Assembly (NCBI GenBank): GCA_947302865.1
Contig: CAMYWS010000116.1
Location: forward strand, 1 to 5,006
Reading direction: 5' to 3'
Length of the DNA: 5,006 bases
From: an uncultured Clostridia bacterium
GTDB taxonomy: Bacteria; Bacillota_A; Clostridia; Christensenellales; CAG-138
Shown: positions 1 to 5,006 of the stretch, in pieces
Layout of the letters: the number at the start of each line of letters is the position of its first letter
How positions within the stretch are numbered: position 1 is the first letter of the stretch
The notes under the pieces: generated by a model
What the model saw: the letters and a program-made list of their open reading frames with translations, nothing else
What the model was told of the DNA's origin: nothing
Database searches by the model: none
Position numbers and translations under genes: made by a program

Positions 1-412
1 CTATGTGACCGTCAAGAGCACGGGAACGAACGTAGAGAAGATCAACTACACGCTCGTACTGGACAGCGATACGGAGCTGCGCGTCTACTTCAAGCCGGCA
101 GCGGATTACACGGGCACGTTCACGTTCACGATGAACGGCGAGACGATCACGGAAGACGGCGGGAAGATCCGCGTATCGCTGCAGGCCGACGGACGCTACA
201 TGGTGTCGGTCAGGAACATTGCGGCGCATGAGCTGGACGATATCTACGAGATCAAGGCGTTGAGCGACGGCGACGAGGCGAGCATCACGGTGTCCGCGCT
301 GTCGTACGTACAGGCGATCATGACGTCGTATGCGGGCAACGCGACGGCGGTGTACGCGGCGACGGCGATCTGGCGCTACGCGAGCGCAGCCGTCGCATAC
401 AGGACGAACTGA
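1..412 (+). CDS. C-terminal end of a surface protein (5' end outside window)
   Basis: An open frame enters at the left edge (first full codon at position 2) and ends at TGA 410-412, leaving about 136 residues. The early part is beta-rich, with the pattern VYFKPAADYTGTFTFTMNGE followed by RYMVSVRNIAAHELDDIYEI. The last 40 residues are an Ala/Tyr-rich helical segment beginning ALSYVQAIMTSY. This order, a beta-sandwich then NIAA-x-LD then ALSY-helix, recalls a module at the C-terminus of many large exported or cell-wall proteins of gut Clostridia. That comparison is from memory of the family style, not a search. No LPXTG sorting motif or terminal transmembrane segment is visible, so attachment, if any, lies upstream or is non-covalent. 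No terminator follows, and the next gene starts 73 bases later on the same strand, so the two are probably co-transcribed. The catalytic or binding function cannot be told from this fragment. Confidence 0.75.
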   Translation, partial: YVTVKSTGTNVEKINYTLVLDSDTELRVYFKPAADYTGTFTFTMNGETITEDGGKIRVSLQADGRYMVSVRNIAAHELDDIYEIKALSDGDEASITVSALSYVQAIMTSYAGNATAVYAATAIWRYASAAVAYRTN

Positions 413-458
413 AGCGGGTCGACGTCCGTCTGCACGGGCGACGATTCGTCAAACAACG

Positions 459-479
459 CGCGCTTTTGCGCGGGAAGGA
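459..479 (+). promoter_or_regulatory. Ribosome binding site of the cohesin/dockerin gene, abutting a GC hairpin
   Basis: GGGAAGGA at 472-479 lies six bases before the ATG at 486 and is the likely Shine-Dalgarno site. Directly upstream, CGCGC (459-463), TTTT (464-467) and GCGCG (468-472) can form a five-pair stem whose last base overlaps the first G of that site. There is no T-tract, so this is not an intrinsic terminator. It could modulate translation initiation, but the stem is short and may simply reflect high GC. No convincing promoter was seen between 413 and 485. Confidence 0.4.
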
Positions 480-485
480 TCCACT

Positions 486-1247
486 ATGCTGCATCGAAAC
501 CATCTGATCTCCCTGATTCTGGCGTTCCTGCTCGTTCTTTCGCTCGTTCCCGCGGCGGGTGCGGAAACGGCGCCGGCCGATCTGCCGACAACGGGCGATT
601 ACATCGTGCGCATCGACGGCGGCTACGTCAGCGAGCACACGGAGACGGTCAACGGCAGGGACTGCCTGCGCGTCGATCTGTTCCTCGACGGCGTGACGAA
701 AGAGCGTCTGCTCTCGTCGATCGAGCTGAAGCTGCTGTACGATCCTGAGCTTCTCACCTATGAAAAGAGCAAAAGCCTGTCCGGAAACGGCGCAATGAGC
801 ACGCTGAACCCGAACGAGCCGGGGAAGATCCAATACGCGTTCATTTCCGCAAACGGTTCGATGCTCAACGGCACGACGCCGCTTCTGACGCTGTGGTTCA
901 CGCTTCGCGAGGACCTGCCTGCCGGCACGCAGATCCGGTTTGCGTTCAGTGAACCGGTCAAGGCGTATTCCATTGCTGAGGGAAACTCCGCCAAAAAGCG
1001 CACGGTCGGCGCACAGATGAACGCGTTCGGACTCGGCGTCCTCTTCGGCGACGCGAACTGCGACGGAAGCGTGACGGCCGCGGACGCGGCGCTCGTGCTG
1101 CGCGCGCTGGTCGGGATTGACGCGCTGTCCGAAACAGGATCGGAAAACGCAAAGACGGAAGGGAAGTCCTCGGTGTCCGCGCAGGACGCGGCGCTGATCC
1201 TCCGGTATATCGTCGGGCTGATCAGACGGTTCCCCGCCGAGGGATGA
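486..1247 (+). CDS. Secreted cohesin-like/dockerin protein (possible mini-scaffoldin)
   Basis: The product is 253 residues. Residues 1-26 are a Sec signal peptide with a Leu-rich core and an AGA cleavage site, which fixes the ATG at 486 even though the frame stays open further upstream. Residues about 52-166 form a beta-rich domain resembling type I cohesins: LRVDLFLDG, LKLLYDPELLTYEKSKSL, then GKIQYAFISANG and LLTLWFTLREDLPAGTQI. Residues about 188-246 are a type I dockerin. Its first calcium loop is intact (D189, N191, D193, G194, D200), followed by helix AALVLRALVG. The second half keeps the matching helix DAALILRYIVGL, but its loop has lost the acidic ligands (K223, E225, K227 at positions 1, 3, 5; only D234 at position 12 remains). 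Cohesin and dockerin pair in cellulosomes and other extracellular complexes, and a single-cohesin protein with its own dockerin has the layout of an adaptor scaffoldin. The cohesin call is by pattern and less certain than the dockerin. The gene is probably co-transcribed with the upstream surface-protein gene. Confidence 0.82.
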   Translation: MLHRNHLISLILAFLLVLSLVPAAGAETAPADLPTTGDYIVRIDGGYVSEHTETVNGRDCLRVDLFLDGVTKERLLSSIELKLLYDPELLTYEKSKSLSGNGAMSTLNPNEPGKIQYAFISANGSMLNGTTPLLTLWFTLREDLPAGTQIRFAFSEPVKAYSIAEGNSAKKRTVGAQMNAFGLGVLFGDANCDGSVTAADAALVLRALVGIDALSETGSENAKTEGKSSVSAQDAALILRYIVGLIRRFPAEG

Positions 1248-1251
1248 TCGC

Positions 1252-1280
1252 TTGCATGCCTGCCTGCATCGTGATATAAT
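1252..1280 (+). promoter_or_regulatory. Sigma-A promoter of the aquaporin gene, extended -10
   Basis: A perfect TATAAT at 1275-1280 is preceded by TGA (1272-1274), giving an extended -10. A weaker -35, TTGCAT at 1252-1257, stands 17 bases upstream and begins five bases after the stop codon of the preceding gene. The start of transcription would fall near 1287, giving a leader of about 39 bases. Within the spacer, ATGC (1256-1259) and GCAT (1266-1269) form a small dyad that could be an operator, though this is weak. Confidence 0.75.
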
Positions 1281-1290
1281 ATTTACCGGA

Positions 1291-1304
1291 TCGGCGCAAG
1301 CCGA
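1291..1304 (+). promoter_or_regulatory. 5' leader hairpin with GNRA tetraloop
   Basis: TCGGC (1291-1295), GCAA (1296-1299) and GCCGA (1300-1304) make a perfect five-pair stem capped by a GNRA-class tetraloop. It lies a few bases after the expected transcription start of the aquaporin gene. No T-tract follows, so it is not a terminator. Hairpins at the 5' end of an mRNA are known to slow decay, so a stabilising role is a reasonable inference. It ends nine bases before the Shine-Dalgarno site and should leave it accessible. Confidence 0.45.
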
Positions 1305-1313
1305 AACAGGAAT

Positions 1314-1320
1314 AGGAGGA
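1314..1320 (+). promoter_or_regulatory. Strong ribosome binding site of the aquaporin gene
   Basis: AGGAGGA at 1314-1320 is a near-perfect Shine-Dalgarno site five bases before ATG 1326. It decides the start codon and suggests efficient translation. Confidence 0.85.
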
Positions 1321-1325
1321 ATCAA

Positions 1326-2015
1326 ATGAAGAATCTGAAAAAGTACATTGCCGAGTTTATCGGCACGTTCGTGCTTGTGACGGTCGCCTGCGGCGTTGCG
1401 GTCGCGGCACCCTGCGATATCAAGGAACCCGCGTCGGTTCTGATCACCGCATTGGCGTTCGGCGGCGTGATCGTCGCGATGGCATACTCGATCGGCAACA
1501 TCTCCGGCTGCCACATCAACCCGGCGGTCTCCGTTGCGGTCCTGATCAACGGCGGCATGTCATTCGGCGAATTCATCGGCTACGTGATCGCGCAGTTTGC
1601 AGGCGCGACGGCAGGCGCGGCGCTTCTCGGCGCGCTGTCTCCGTACGGCTTTGAGAAGCTCGGCGCAAACGCGATGTATCAGCTCGGCGGCAGCGCGGCG
1701 GCTAACATCTTTGCGACGCTCGCGGTGGAAGCGGTTCTGACCTGCATCTTCGTGCTTGCGATCCTCGGCGTCACGAGCAAGCCCGAAAACGGCAAGGTCG
1801 CGGGGCTCGTGATCGGCGGCTCCCTGACGCTTGTCCATCTCCTCGGCATTTATCTGACCGGCACCAGCGTCAACCCGGCGCGTTCCTTCGGTCCGGCGCT
1901 CCTGCAGGGCGGCGACGCGATCGCGCAGTACTGGATGTTCCTCGTCGGCCCGATGGCCGGCGGCGTCCTTGCGGCGCTTCTGTGGAAGTTTTTGAACTGT
2001 AAAAAGTGCGGATGA
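1326..2015 (+). CDS. aqpZ: Aquaporin, MIP family, AqpZ-like water channel
   Basis: The product is 229 residues, the normal size for AqpZ. It is an inner-membrane channel for passive water flow. Both half-helix signatures are present: GCHINPAV with N65-P66-A67, and TSVNPARS with N183-P184-A185. Six hydrophobic segments can be read, arranged as the usual two halves of three. Aligned on the NPA boxes, the aromatic/arginine filter is F45, H171, T180 and R186, the same set as E. coli AqpZ (F43, H174, T183, R189). This points to a water-selective channel rather than a glycerol facilitator, which would have a smaller residue in place of the His. The neighbours carry no glycerol genes, consistent with that. 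An odd point is the C-terminal CKKCG (C225, C228), a CxxC pair on what should be the cytoplasmic tail. The gene has its own promoter and strong ribosome binding site and ends at a strong terminator, so it is probably a single-gene unit, with possible readthrough from upstream. Confidence 0.96.
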   Translation: MKNLKKYIAEFIGTFVLVTVACGVAVAAPCDIKEPASVLITALAFGGVIVAMAYSIGNISGCHINPAVSVAVLINGGMSFGEFIGYVIAQFAGATAGAALLGALSPYGFEKLGANAMYQLGGSAAANIFATLAVEAVLTCIFVLAILGVTSKPENGKVAGLVIGGSLTLVHLLGIYLTGTSVNPARSFGPALLQGGDAIAQYWMFLVGPMAGGVLAALLWKFLNCKKCG

Positions 2016-2075
2016 GAGAAGAAAGAGGGCTGAAAAGTCGCCGTTGAAGTTGAGATCAACAGGGACTGATTCAAC

Positions 2076-2114
2076 AAAAAACACCGCTGCAATTCAGCTT
2101 GCAGCGGTGTTTTT
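2076..2114. terminator. Bidirectional intrinsic terminator between convergent genes
   Basis: CACCGCTGCAA (2082-2092) pairs perfectly with TTGCAGCGGTG (2099-2109) around a six-base loop. The stem is preceded by six A (2076-2081) and followed by five T (2110-2114), so it works as a terminator in both directions. It lies 60 bases after the aquaporin stop and 10 bases after the lipoprotein stop on the opposite strand, so it ends both transcripts. Confidence 0.95.
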
Positions 2115-2124
2115 GCGTCCCGGA

Positions 2125-3528
2125 TCATTGCAGGGCGAACGTCATGCTCATGAGGATCGCTTCGGTCTCGGTGCCTTCAGAGAGGTCCACGCCCGACATA
2201 TTGATGCTGACCCAGACGCCCTCGGCGATCTCGCCGTAGTATTCGACCCAGTCCATACCGATGTAGTGATACATGCGTCCCGGCATCTCGATCCCGCCGA
2301 TCGTGCGCGGTTCGATCTCAACGAGGTTTTCGAACTTGTCCAGATAGAAGTTGATCTTGTCGAGGGACTCCTTGCACTCGATCTTGAAGTAGGAGGAACT
2401 GCGGTCCGCGCGTTCCGCGTTCGGCGCGCAGTAGATGTAGATGCTGCTGCTTCCCGCGTGCGGATGCCAGTTCTTTGCCGGGATCTCGGCGGTGACGTTC
2501 ACCTTCGGACCGGAGAAGCCGATCTTCGTTTCAAACGTCTGCGTTTCGGTCGGGTTCGTGCCCGCGGGCGTGCTCGAGGCGATCTTCGGGAAACCGGAGA
2601 TATCCGCCGCATTGTATTCGTCGCTCGCGATGCCGCTGACGGAGATCGCGCAGCAGGCGTAATTGCCGTCGCCCTTGTCCTTGAAGGTCACGGTGACGAA
2701 GGACCGGTCGCCGTCCGACCACACAGCGCCCTGCGTCTTGCCGTCGTTGTTCTGCTTGTCCTGACCCGGCTTGCCGACCGCGGCGCTGATCTCGTCAAAG
2801 GTCATCGCGTACAGGAAGTCCGAGGGCAGGTCGTGCATCCAGCGGTAGAACCCCGCAAGCTTTGCACGGTCCACGATGCCGTCGCTGTCGCCGTAGGGCG
2901 CGCCGGGGAATGCGGCTTCTCCGACCTGCGCGGGCGCTTCGGTCGGCGCTTCGGTCACGGCGGGAGCTTCGGTCGCATCCGGTTCGGAAGGCGCTTCGGT
3001 CATGTCCGGTTCTGCGGGGGCTTCGGTCGCTTCAACGACGGTTCCCGCGGACGCCGCGCCTTCGGGAAGGAAGGTCATGATCGCGTCGCCCATCCGGAAC
3101 GTGATCACGTTGTTGTCCGCCTGCGACATGCTGTAGATCGGCACGCCGGAGAACGTGACGCTGCCGTCGTCGGTCCAGCCGATCTCGTACGATTCATCCA
3201 TCAGAACCAGCATGCCGGTACGGTCCGCATTCAGCGTGAGCGTTGAACGGTCCATGCCCGACGCGGCGAGCGTCTCGCCTTCGATGACGGCGTCGCCGAC
3301 CTGATACGCTGTCAGAACGTATTTGCCTGCGGCGAACGCAGCTTCGGGTTCGGGCTCTTCGGTGGGCGCCGGCGCGTCGGCGGGGGCAGGGGTATCCCCT
3401 GCGGCGGTCGCGGCGGTCGCTTCCGTATTGTCGGTGGGCTGTTGTTCCGGCGTCGTCTTGCTGCCGCCGCACGCGAACGTGCCCGCAATCAGAAGCAGCG
3501 CCAGGATCATAATCAGGAAGCGTTTCAT
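2125..3528 (-). CDS. Multidomain lipoprotein of unknown function with TEAP linker
   Basis: The product is 467 residues. It begins with a short basic and hydrophobic signal, and TFAC-GG places the lipid-modified cysteine at C20. The Thr and Phe before Ala are less usual than the LAGC-type consensus, but the overall signal is convincing. Residues 21-65 are a Thr/Ala/Pro/Glu linker. Residues about 67-157 form a small beta-rich domain (GKYVLTAYQVGD, TLTLNADRTGML) of a type seen in Clostridia lipoproteins. Residues 163-203 are a second linker with five TEAP units. Residues about 225-302 (MTFDEISAAVGKPG, SFVTVTFKDKGDG) resemble the helix-plus-sheet pattern of SmpA/BLIP-like small domains. Residues about 335-467 form a further alpha/beta domain. 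These fold suggestions are by eye only. I see no catalytic motif. It is anchored to the outer face of the membrane and may be a binding protein. It is transcribed divergently from the PIG-L-like gene and ends at a shared terminator with the aquaporin gene. Confidence 0.9.
   Translation of the reverse strand: MKRFLIMILALLLIAGTFACGGSKTTPEQQPTDNTEATAATAAGDTPAPADAPAPTEEPEPEAAFAAGKYVLTAYQVGDAVIEGETLAASGMDRSTLTLNADRTGMLVLMDESYEIGWTDDGSVTFSGVPIYSMSQADNNVITFRMGDAIMTFLPEGAASAGTVVEATEAPAEPDMTEAPSEPDATEAPAVTEAPTEAPAQVGEAAFPGAPYGDSDGIVDRAKLAGFYRWMHDLPSDFLYAMTFDEISAAVGKPGQDKQNNDGKTQGAVWSDGDRSFVTVTFKDKGDGNYACCAISVSGIASDEYNAADISGFPKIASSTPAGTNPTETQTFETKIGFSGPKVNVTAEIPAKNWHPHAGSSSIYIYCAPNAERADRSSSYFKIECKESLDKINFYLDKFENLVEIEPRTIGGIEMPGRMYHYIGMDWVEYYGEIAEGVWVSINMSGVDLSEGTETEAILMSMTFALQ
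2932..3027 (-). repeat. TEAP-repeat linker within the lipoprotein gene
   Basis: This stretch encodes five Thr-Glu-Ala-Pro units (starting at residues 168, 177, 186, 192 and 196) separated by short acidic or Ala/Val spacers. At DNA level the motif GCTTCGGTC (plus-strand reading) recurs. It is a flexible, probably extended linker separating the N-terminal small domain from the C-terminal half. Confidence 0.85.
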
Positions 3529-3538
3529 TTGCCTGTTT

Positions 3539-3544
3539 CTCCTT
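3539..3544 (-). promoter_or_regulatory. Ribosome binding site of the lipoprotein gene
   Basis: On the minus strand AAGGAG (3544 to 3539) stands ten bases before the ATG at 3528-3526. The spacing is slightly long, but no better start exists and the lipoprotein signal begins at this ATG. Confidence 0.7.
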
Positions 3545-3581
3545 GTTGTGTTGTTCGGGGATCAAATGTCCCGGTTTTTAA

Positions 3582-3609
3582 ATTATATCATATCGCGTCC
3601 GATTTGCAA
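3582..3609 (-). promoter_or_regulatory. Extended -10 promoter of the lipoprotein gene
   Basis: Read on the minus strand, TTGCAA (3609-3604) and a perfect TATAAT (3587-3582) are separated by 16 bases, with TGA immediately before the -10. The transcription start would be near 3575, leaving a leader of roughly 45 bases. The TGATATAAT core is identical to that of the aquaporin promoter. Confidence 0.75.
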
Positions 3610-3639
3610 GTACCTGCCGCCGCGGCATCCCGGTTCAAA

Positions 3640-3668
3640 TTGACTTTCCGCGATCCGTGTGATACACT
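3640..3668 (+). promoter_or_regulatory. Promoter of the PIG-L-like gene
   Basis: TTGACT (3640-3645) is one base from the consensus -35 and lies 17 bases before TACACT (3663-3668), which is preceded by TGA (3660-3662). The start of transcription would be near 3675, about 37 bases before the ATG. Its -35 lies 30 bases from the -35 of the divergent lipoprotein promoter, so the two share one short control region. GTGT (3657-3660) and ACAC (3664-3667) form a small dyad over the -10. Confidence 0.72.
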
Positions 3669-3711
3669 GTTACAAATCGAAGAAAGAATTGATCCGGGTC
3701 GAAAAAACGTC

Positions 3712-5006
3712 ATGAAACATATTCGTCGCTGCCTTTTGCTGCTGTTGTCTCTGCTGCTGCTCCTGCCCGCCGTCGGGCGCGGGGAAGAAACCTCCGTGCC
3801 GGACGGTACGCTTGCGTGTACCTTTACGGGACCGGACGAGGTGCAGTCGTACCTCGGGCATCTCACGGACGGCGACGCCTGCACGACTGTGACGGTCAAA
3901 AAACATGAAACGCTGCGCATGGAGTTCGGGGACGGCACGCCGGCCGCGCTGTTTTTTGACTTCTACGAGCGTCCCGAAGCGTTTACGCTCGCATATCTGG
4001 ACGCGGAAGGGAACGAGCTCGGCAAGGAACAGTTCGCGACCGCCGATCATCATCTTCTGGTCCCGCTTGCTTCCGGCTCGCCGTCCGCAGTCGAGCTGCG
4101 CGTCGAAAGCGGGGAGGTCCGCATCTGCGAATGGTACGCCTGCGCCGAATCGTTCATGCCGCCTTTTCCGGATCGCGGCGAAACGGCGGACGTGCTTGCC
4201 GTGCTCAACGCGCCGGGCGACGAGCTGGACCTGTTCGGCGGACTGTTTGCGCTGCTTGCGGGCGAGCACGGGCTGTCCGTGCAGGTCGTGTACCTGACCG
4301 CCGCGGACGGCTATCGCACGCATCAGTGCATGGACGTGCTGCGCGGTATGGGCGTGCAGCGCGAGCCGGTGTTCCGGCAGGGCGCAGAGACGGACGCGCA
4401 GAACGACCGCGCCGTTCTGAGCGCGCTCGGCGGCGACAGTGCGCTTTATGCGTTTCTCACGTCTTTGATCCGTTCGCTGCAGCCGAAGCTGGTGCTTGCG
4501 CCGGACACGGACAAGGAGCAGACCGAGTATTCCGACAGCGTGATCGCGCGGACGGTGCTGACCGCCGTCGAATACGCCGCCGACGCAAAAAAATATCCCG
4601 ATTCCAAACCGTTCACCGTCAAAAAAGTTTATACGCTGACCAAAGAAGAGGGCACGGCGGTCTCGCTGACCGTCCCGCTCTATGCGTACGACGGGATCAC
4701 GGCAAACGCGCTTGCGGCGCGGCTCCGTGATCTTTACGCCGAGGATCGCGTGTATCGCAAAACACAGCCCGACCCGGTGCGCTTCACGCTGAGCGCGACT
4801 GACGTCGGCAAGGATAAAGCCGAAAACGATCTTTTGGAGCATCTGCCGACGTCGTCCTTTGCGGGATACCGCGTACCGACGCCCGCGCCGACCGAGGCAC
4901 CCACGCCGGAGCCGACACTTCCGCCGACCGAGGCGCCGACCGAAACGCCGACAGAGGCGCCCGCCGTGACGGAAGCGCCGGTCGTGACGGAAACGCCCGC
5001 GCCGGC
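3712..5006 (+). CDS. Secreted PIG-L/LmbE-like protein with degenerate active site (3' end outside window)
   Basis: The frame runs from ATG 3712 to the window edge without a stop, giving 431 residues so far. Residues 1-22 are a Leu-rich Sec signal peptide. Residues about 30-146 are beta-rich with SYLGHLTDGDACTTVTV and end in EVRICEWYAC, a pattern like discoidin or carbohydrate-binding jelly rolls. Residues about 160-305 resemble PIG-L/LmbE deacetylases: VLAVLNAPGDELDLFGG, HGLSVQVVYLTAADGYRTH, PKLVLAPD and VIARTVLTAVEYAADAKKYP. PIG-L enzymes are zinc-dependent hydrolases that remove N-acetyl groups from sugars such as GlcNAc conjugates. Here the HPDDE box reads A167-P-G169-D170-E171, losing the zinc His and the catalytic Asp, and the HPDH-type box reads Y273-S-D-S276, losing both His. 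It is therefore probably non-catalytic. Residues about 305-383 are a further small region, then a Pro/Thr/Glu linker starts at 389. No strong Shine-Dalgarno site precedes the ATG, but the signal peptide supports this start. What follows the linker is unknown. Confidence 0.85.
   Translation, partial: MKHIRRCLLLLLSLLLLLPAVGRGEETSVPDGTLACTFTGPDEVQSYLGHLTDGDACTTVTVKKHETLRMEFGDGTPAALFFDFYERPEAFTLAYLDAEGNELGKEQFATADHHLLVPLASGSPSAVELRVESGEVRICEWYACAESFMPPFPDRGETADVLAVLNAPGDELDLFGGLFALLAGEHGLSVQVVYLTAADGYRTHQCMDVLRGMGVQREPVFRQGAETDAQNDRAVLSALGGDSALYAFLTSLIRSLQPKLVLAPDTDKEQTEYSDSVIARTVLTAVEYAADAKKYPDSKPFTVKKVYTLTKEEGTAVSLTVPLYAYDGITANALAARLRDLYAEDRVYRKTQPDPVRFTLSATDVGKDKAENDLLEHLPTSSFAGYRVPTPAPTEAPTPEPTLPPTEAPTETPTEAPAVTEAPVVTETPAP
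4876..5006 (+). repeat. Pro/Thr/Glu repeat linker at the end of the PIG-L-like gene
   Basis: The last 43 or so codons encode TEAP units (residues 394, 406, 414, 420) and TETP units (410, 426) in a Pro/Thr-rich context, built from recurring ACCGAGGC and GACGGAA-type DNA words. It is an extended linker or wall-spanning stalk continuing beyond the window. The composition matches the linker of the divergent lipoprotein. Confidence 0.85.

Noticed and set aside
459..472. The GC hairpin as an intrinsic terminator for gene 1
   Set aside because: The stem is only five pairs and no T-tract follows.
330..485. An upstream in-frame extension of the cohesin/dockerin protein
   Set aside because: The extension is Arg-rich, overlaps the end of gene 1, and would bury the clear signal peptide that starts at 486.
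318..1514. A long minus-strand open frame (398 codons) across the cohesin/dockerin gene and into the aquaporin gene
   Set aside because: It encodes an Arg-rich, low-hydrophobicity sequence with no domain, is opposite two well-supported genes, and is explained by GC-rich codons opening the antisense frame.
2044..3246. A 400-codon plus-strand open frame over the lipoprotein gene
   Set aside because: It starts inside the region before the terminator, runs through the terminator hairpin, is rich in Arg, Gly and Val without a recognisable fold, and lies opposite a lipoprotein with signal, ribosome binding site and promoter.
3659..3675. A CRP-like TGTGA...TTACA site over the PIG-L-like promoter
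   Set aside because: The spacing is seven rather than six bases, the second half does not match well, and CRP control is not expected in this lineage.
3730..3768. A CTG-rich microsatellite-like tract that might be a phase-variation repeat
   Set aside because: It simply encodes the Leu-rich signal peptide core, is interrupted by other codons, and slippage in steps of three would not shift the frame.
3670..4842. A 390-codon minus-strand open frame over the PIG-L-like gene
   Set aside because: It is Arg/Gln-rich and domainless, and the plus strand has promoter, signal peptide and PIG-L-like patterns.

Overview
The window looks like chromosomal DNA from a GC-rich member of the Bacillota, most likely an uncultured gut or rumen Clostridia species. 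The signs are a surface-protein C-terminal module common in that group, a cohesin-like plus dockerin protein, exported proteins with Thr-Glu-Ala-Pro linkers, strong AGGAGG-type ribosome binding sites, and TATAAT promoters with extended -10 elements. No mobile element, RNA gene or CRISPR array was seen. The lineage is inferred from protein style only.

Layout. (1) Positions 1-412, plus strand: the C-terminal end of a protein, probably a large secreted or wall-bound one, that begins outside the window. (2) Positions 486-1247, plus strand: a small secreted protein with a signal peptide, one cohesin-like domain and a C-terminal type I dockerin whose second calcium loop is degenerate. It probably shares a transcript with gene 1. 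(3) Positions 1326-2015, plus strand: a complete aquaporin whose selectivity-filter residues match water-selective AqpZ. It has its own extended -10 promoter and a GNRA-capped hairpin in the 5' leader. (4) Positions 2076-2114: a strong bidirectional terminator between convergent genes. (5) Positions 2125-3528, minus strand: a multidomain lipoprotein of unknown function with two low-complexity linkers. (6) Positions 3529-3711: a divergent promoter region. (7) Position 3712 to the window end, plus strand: a secreted protein with an N-terminal jelly-roll-like region, a PIG-L/LmbE deacetylase-like domain and a Pro/Thr/Glu linker, still open at the edge. The deacetylase domain has lost its zinc-binding and catalytic residues.

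How the genes relate. Apart from the aquaporin, every product appears to act outside the membrane. Genes 1 and 2 suggest cell-surface assembly. The lipoprotein and the PIG-L-like protein are transcribed divergently from adjacent promoters and share TEAP-type linkers. The most unusual item is the apparently dead PIG-L/LmbE domain, which may act as a binding module. No complete new multi-gene system can be demonstrated from this window alone.
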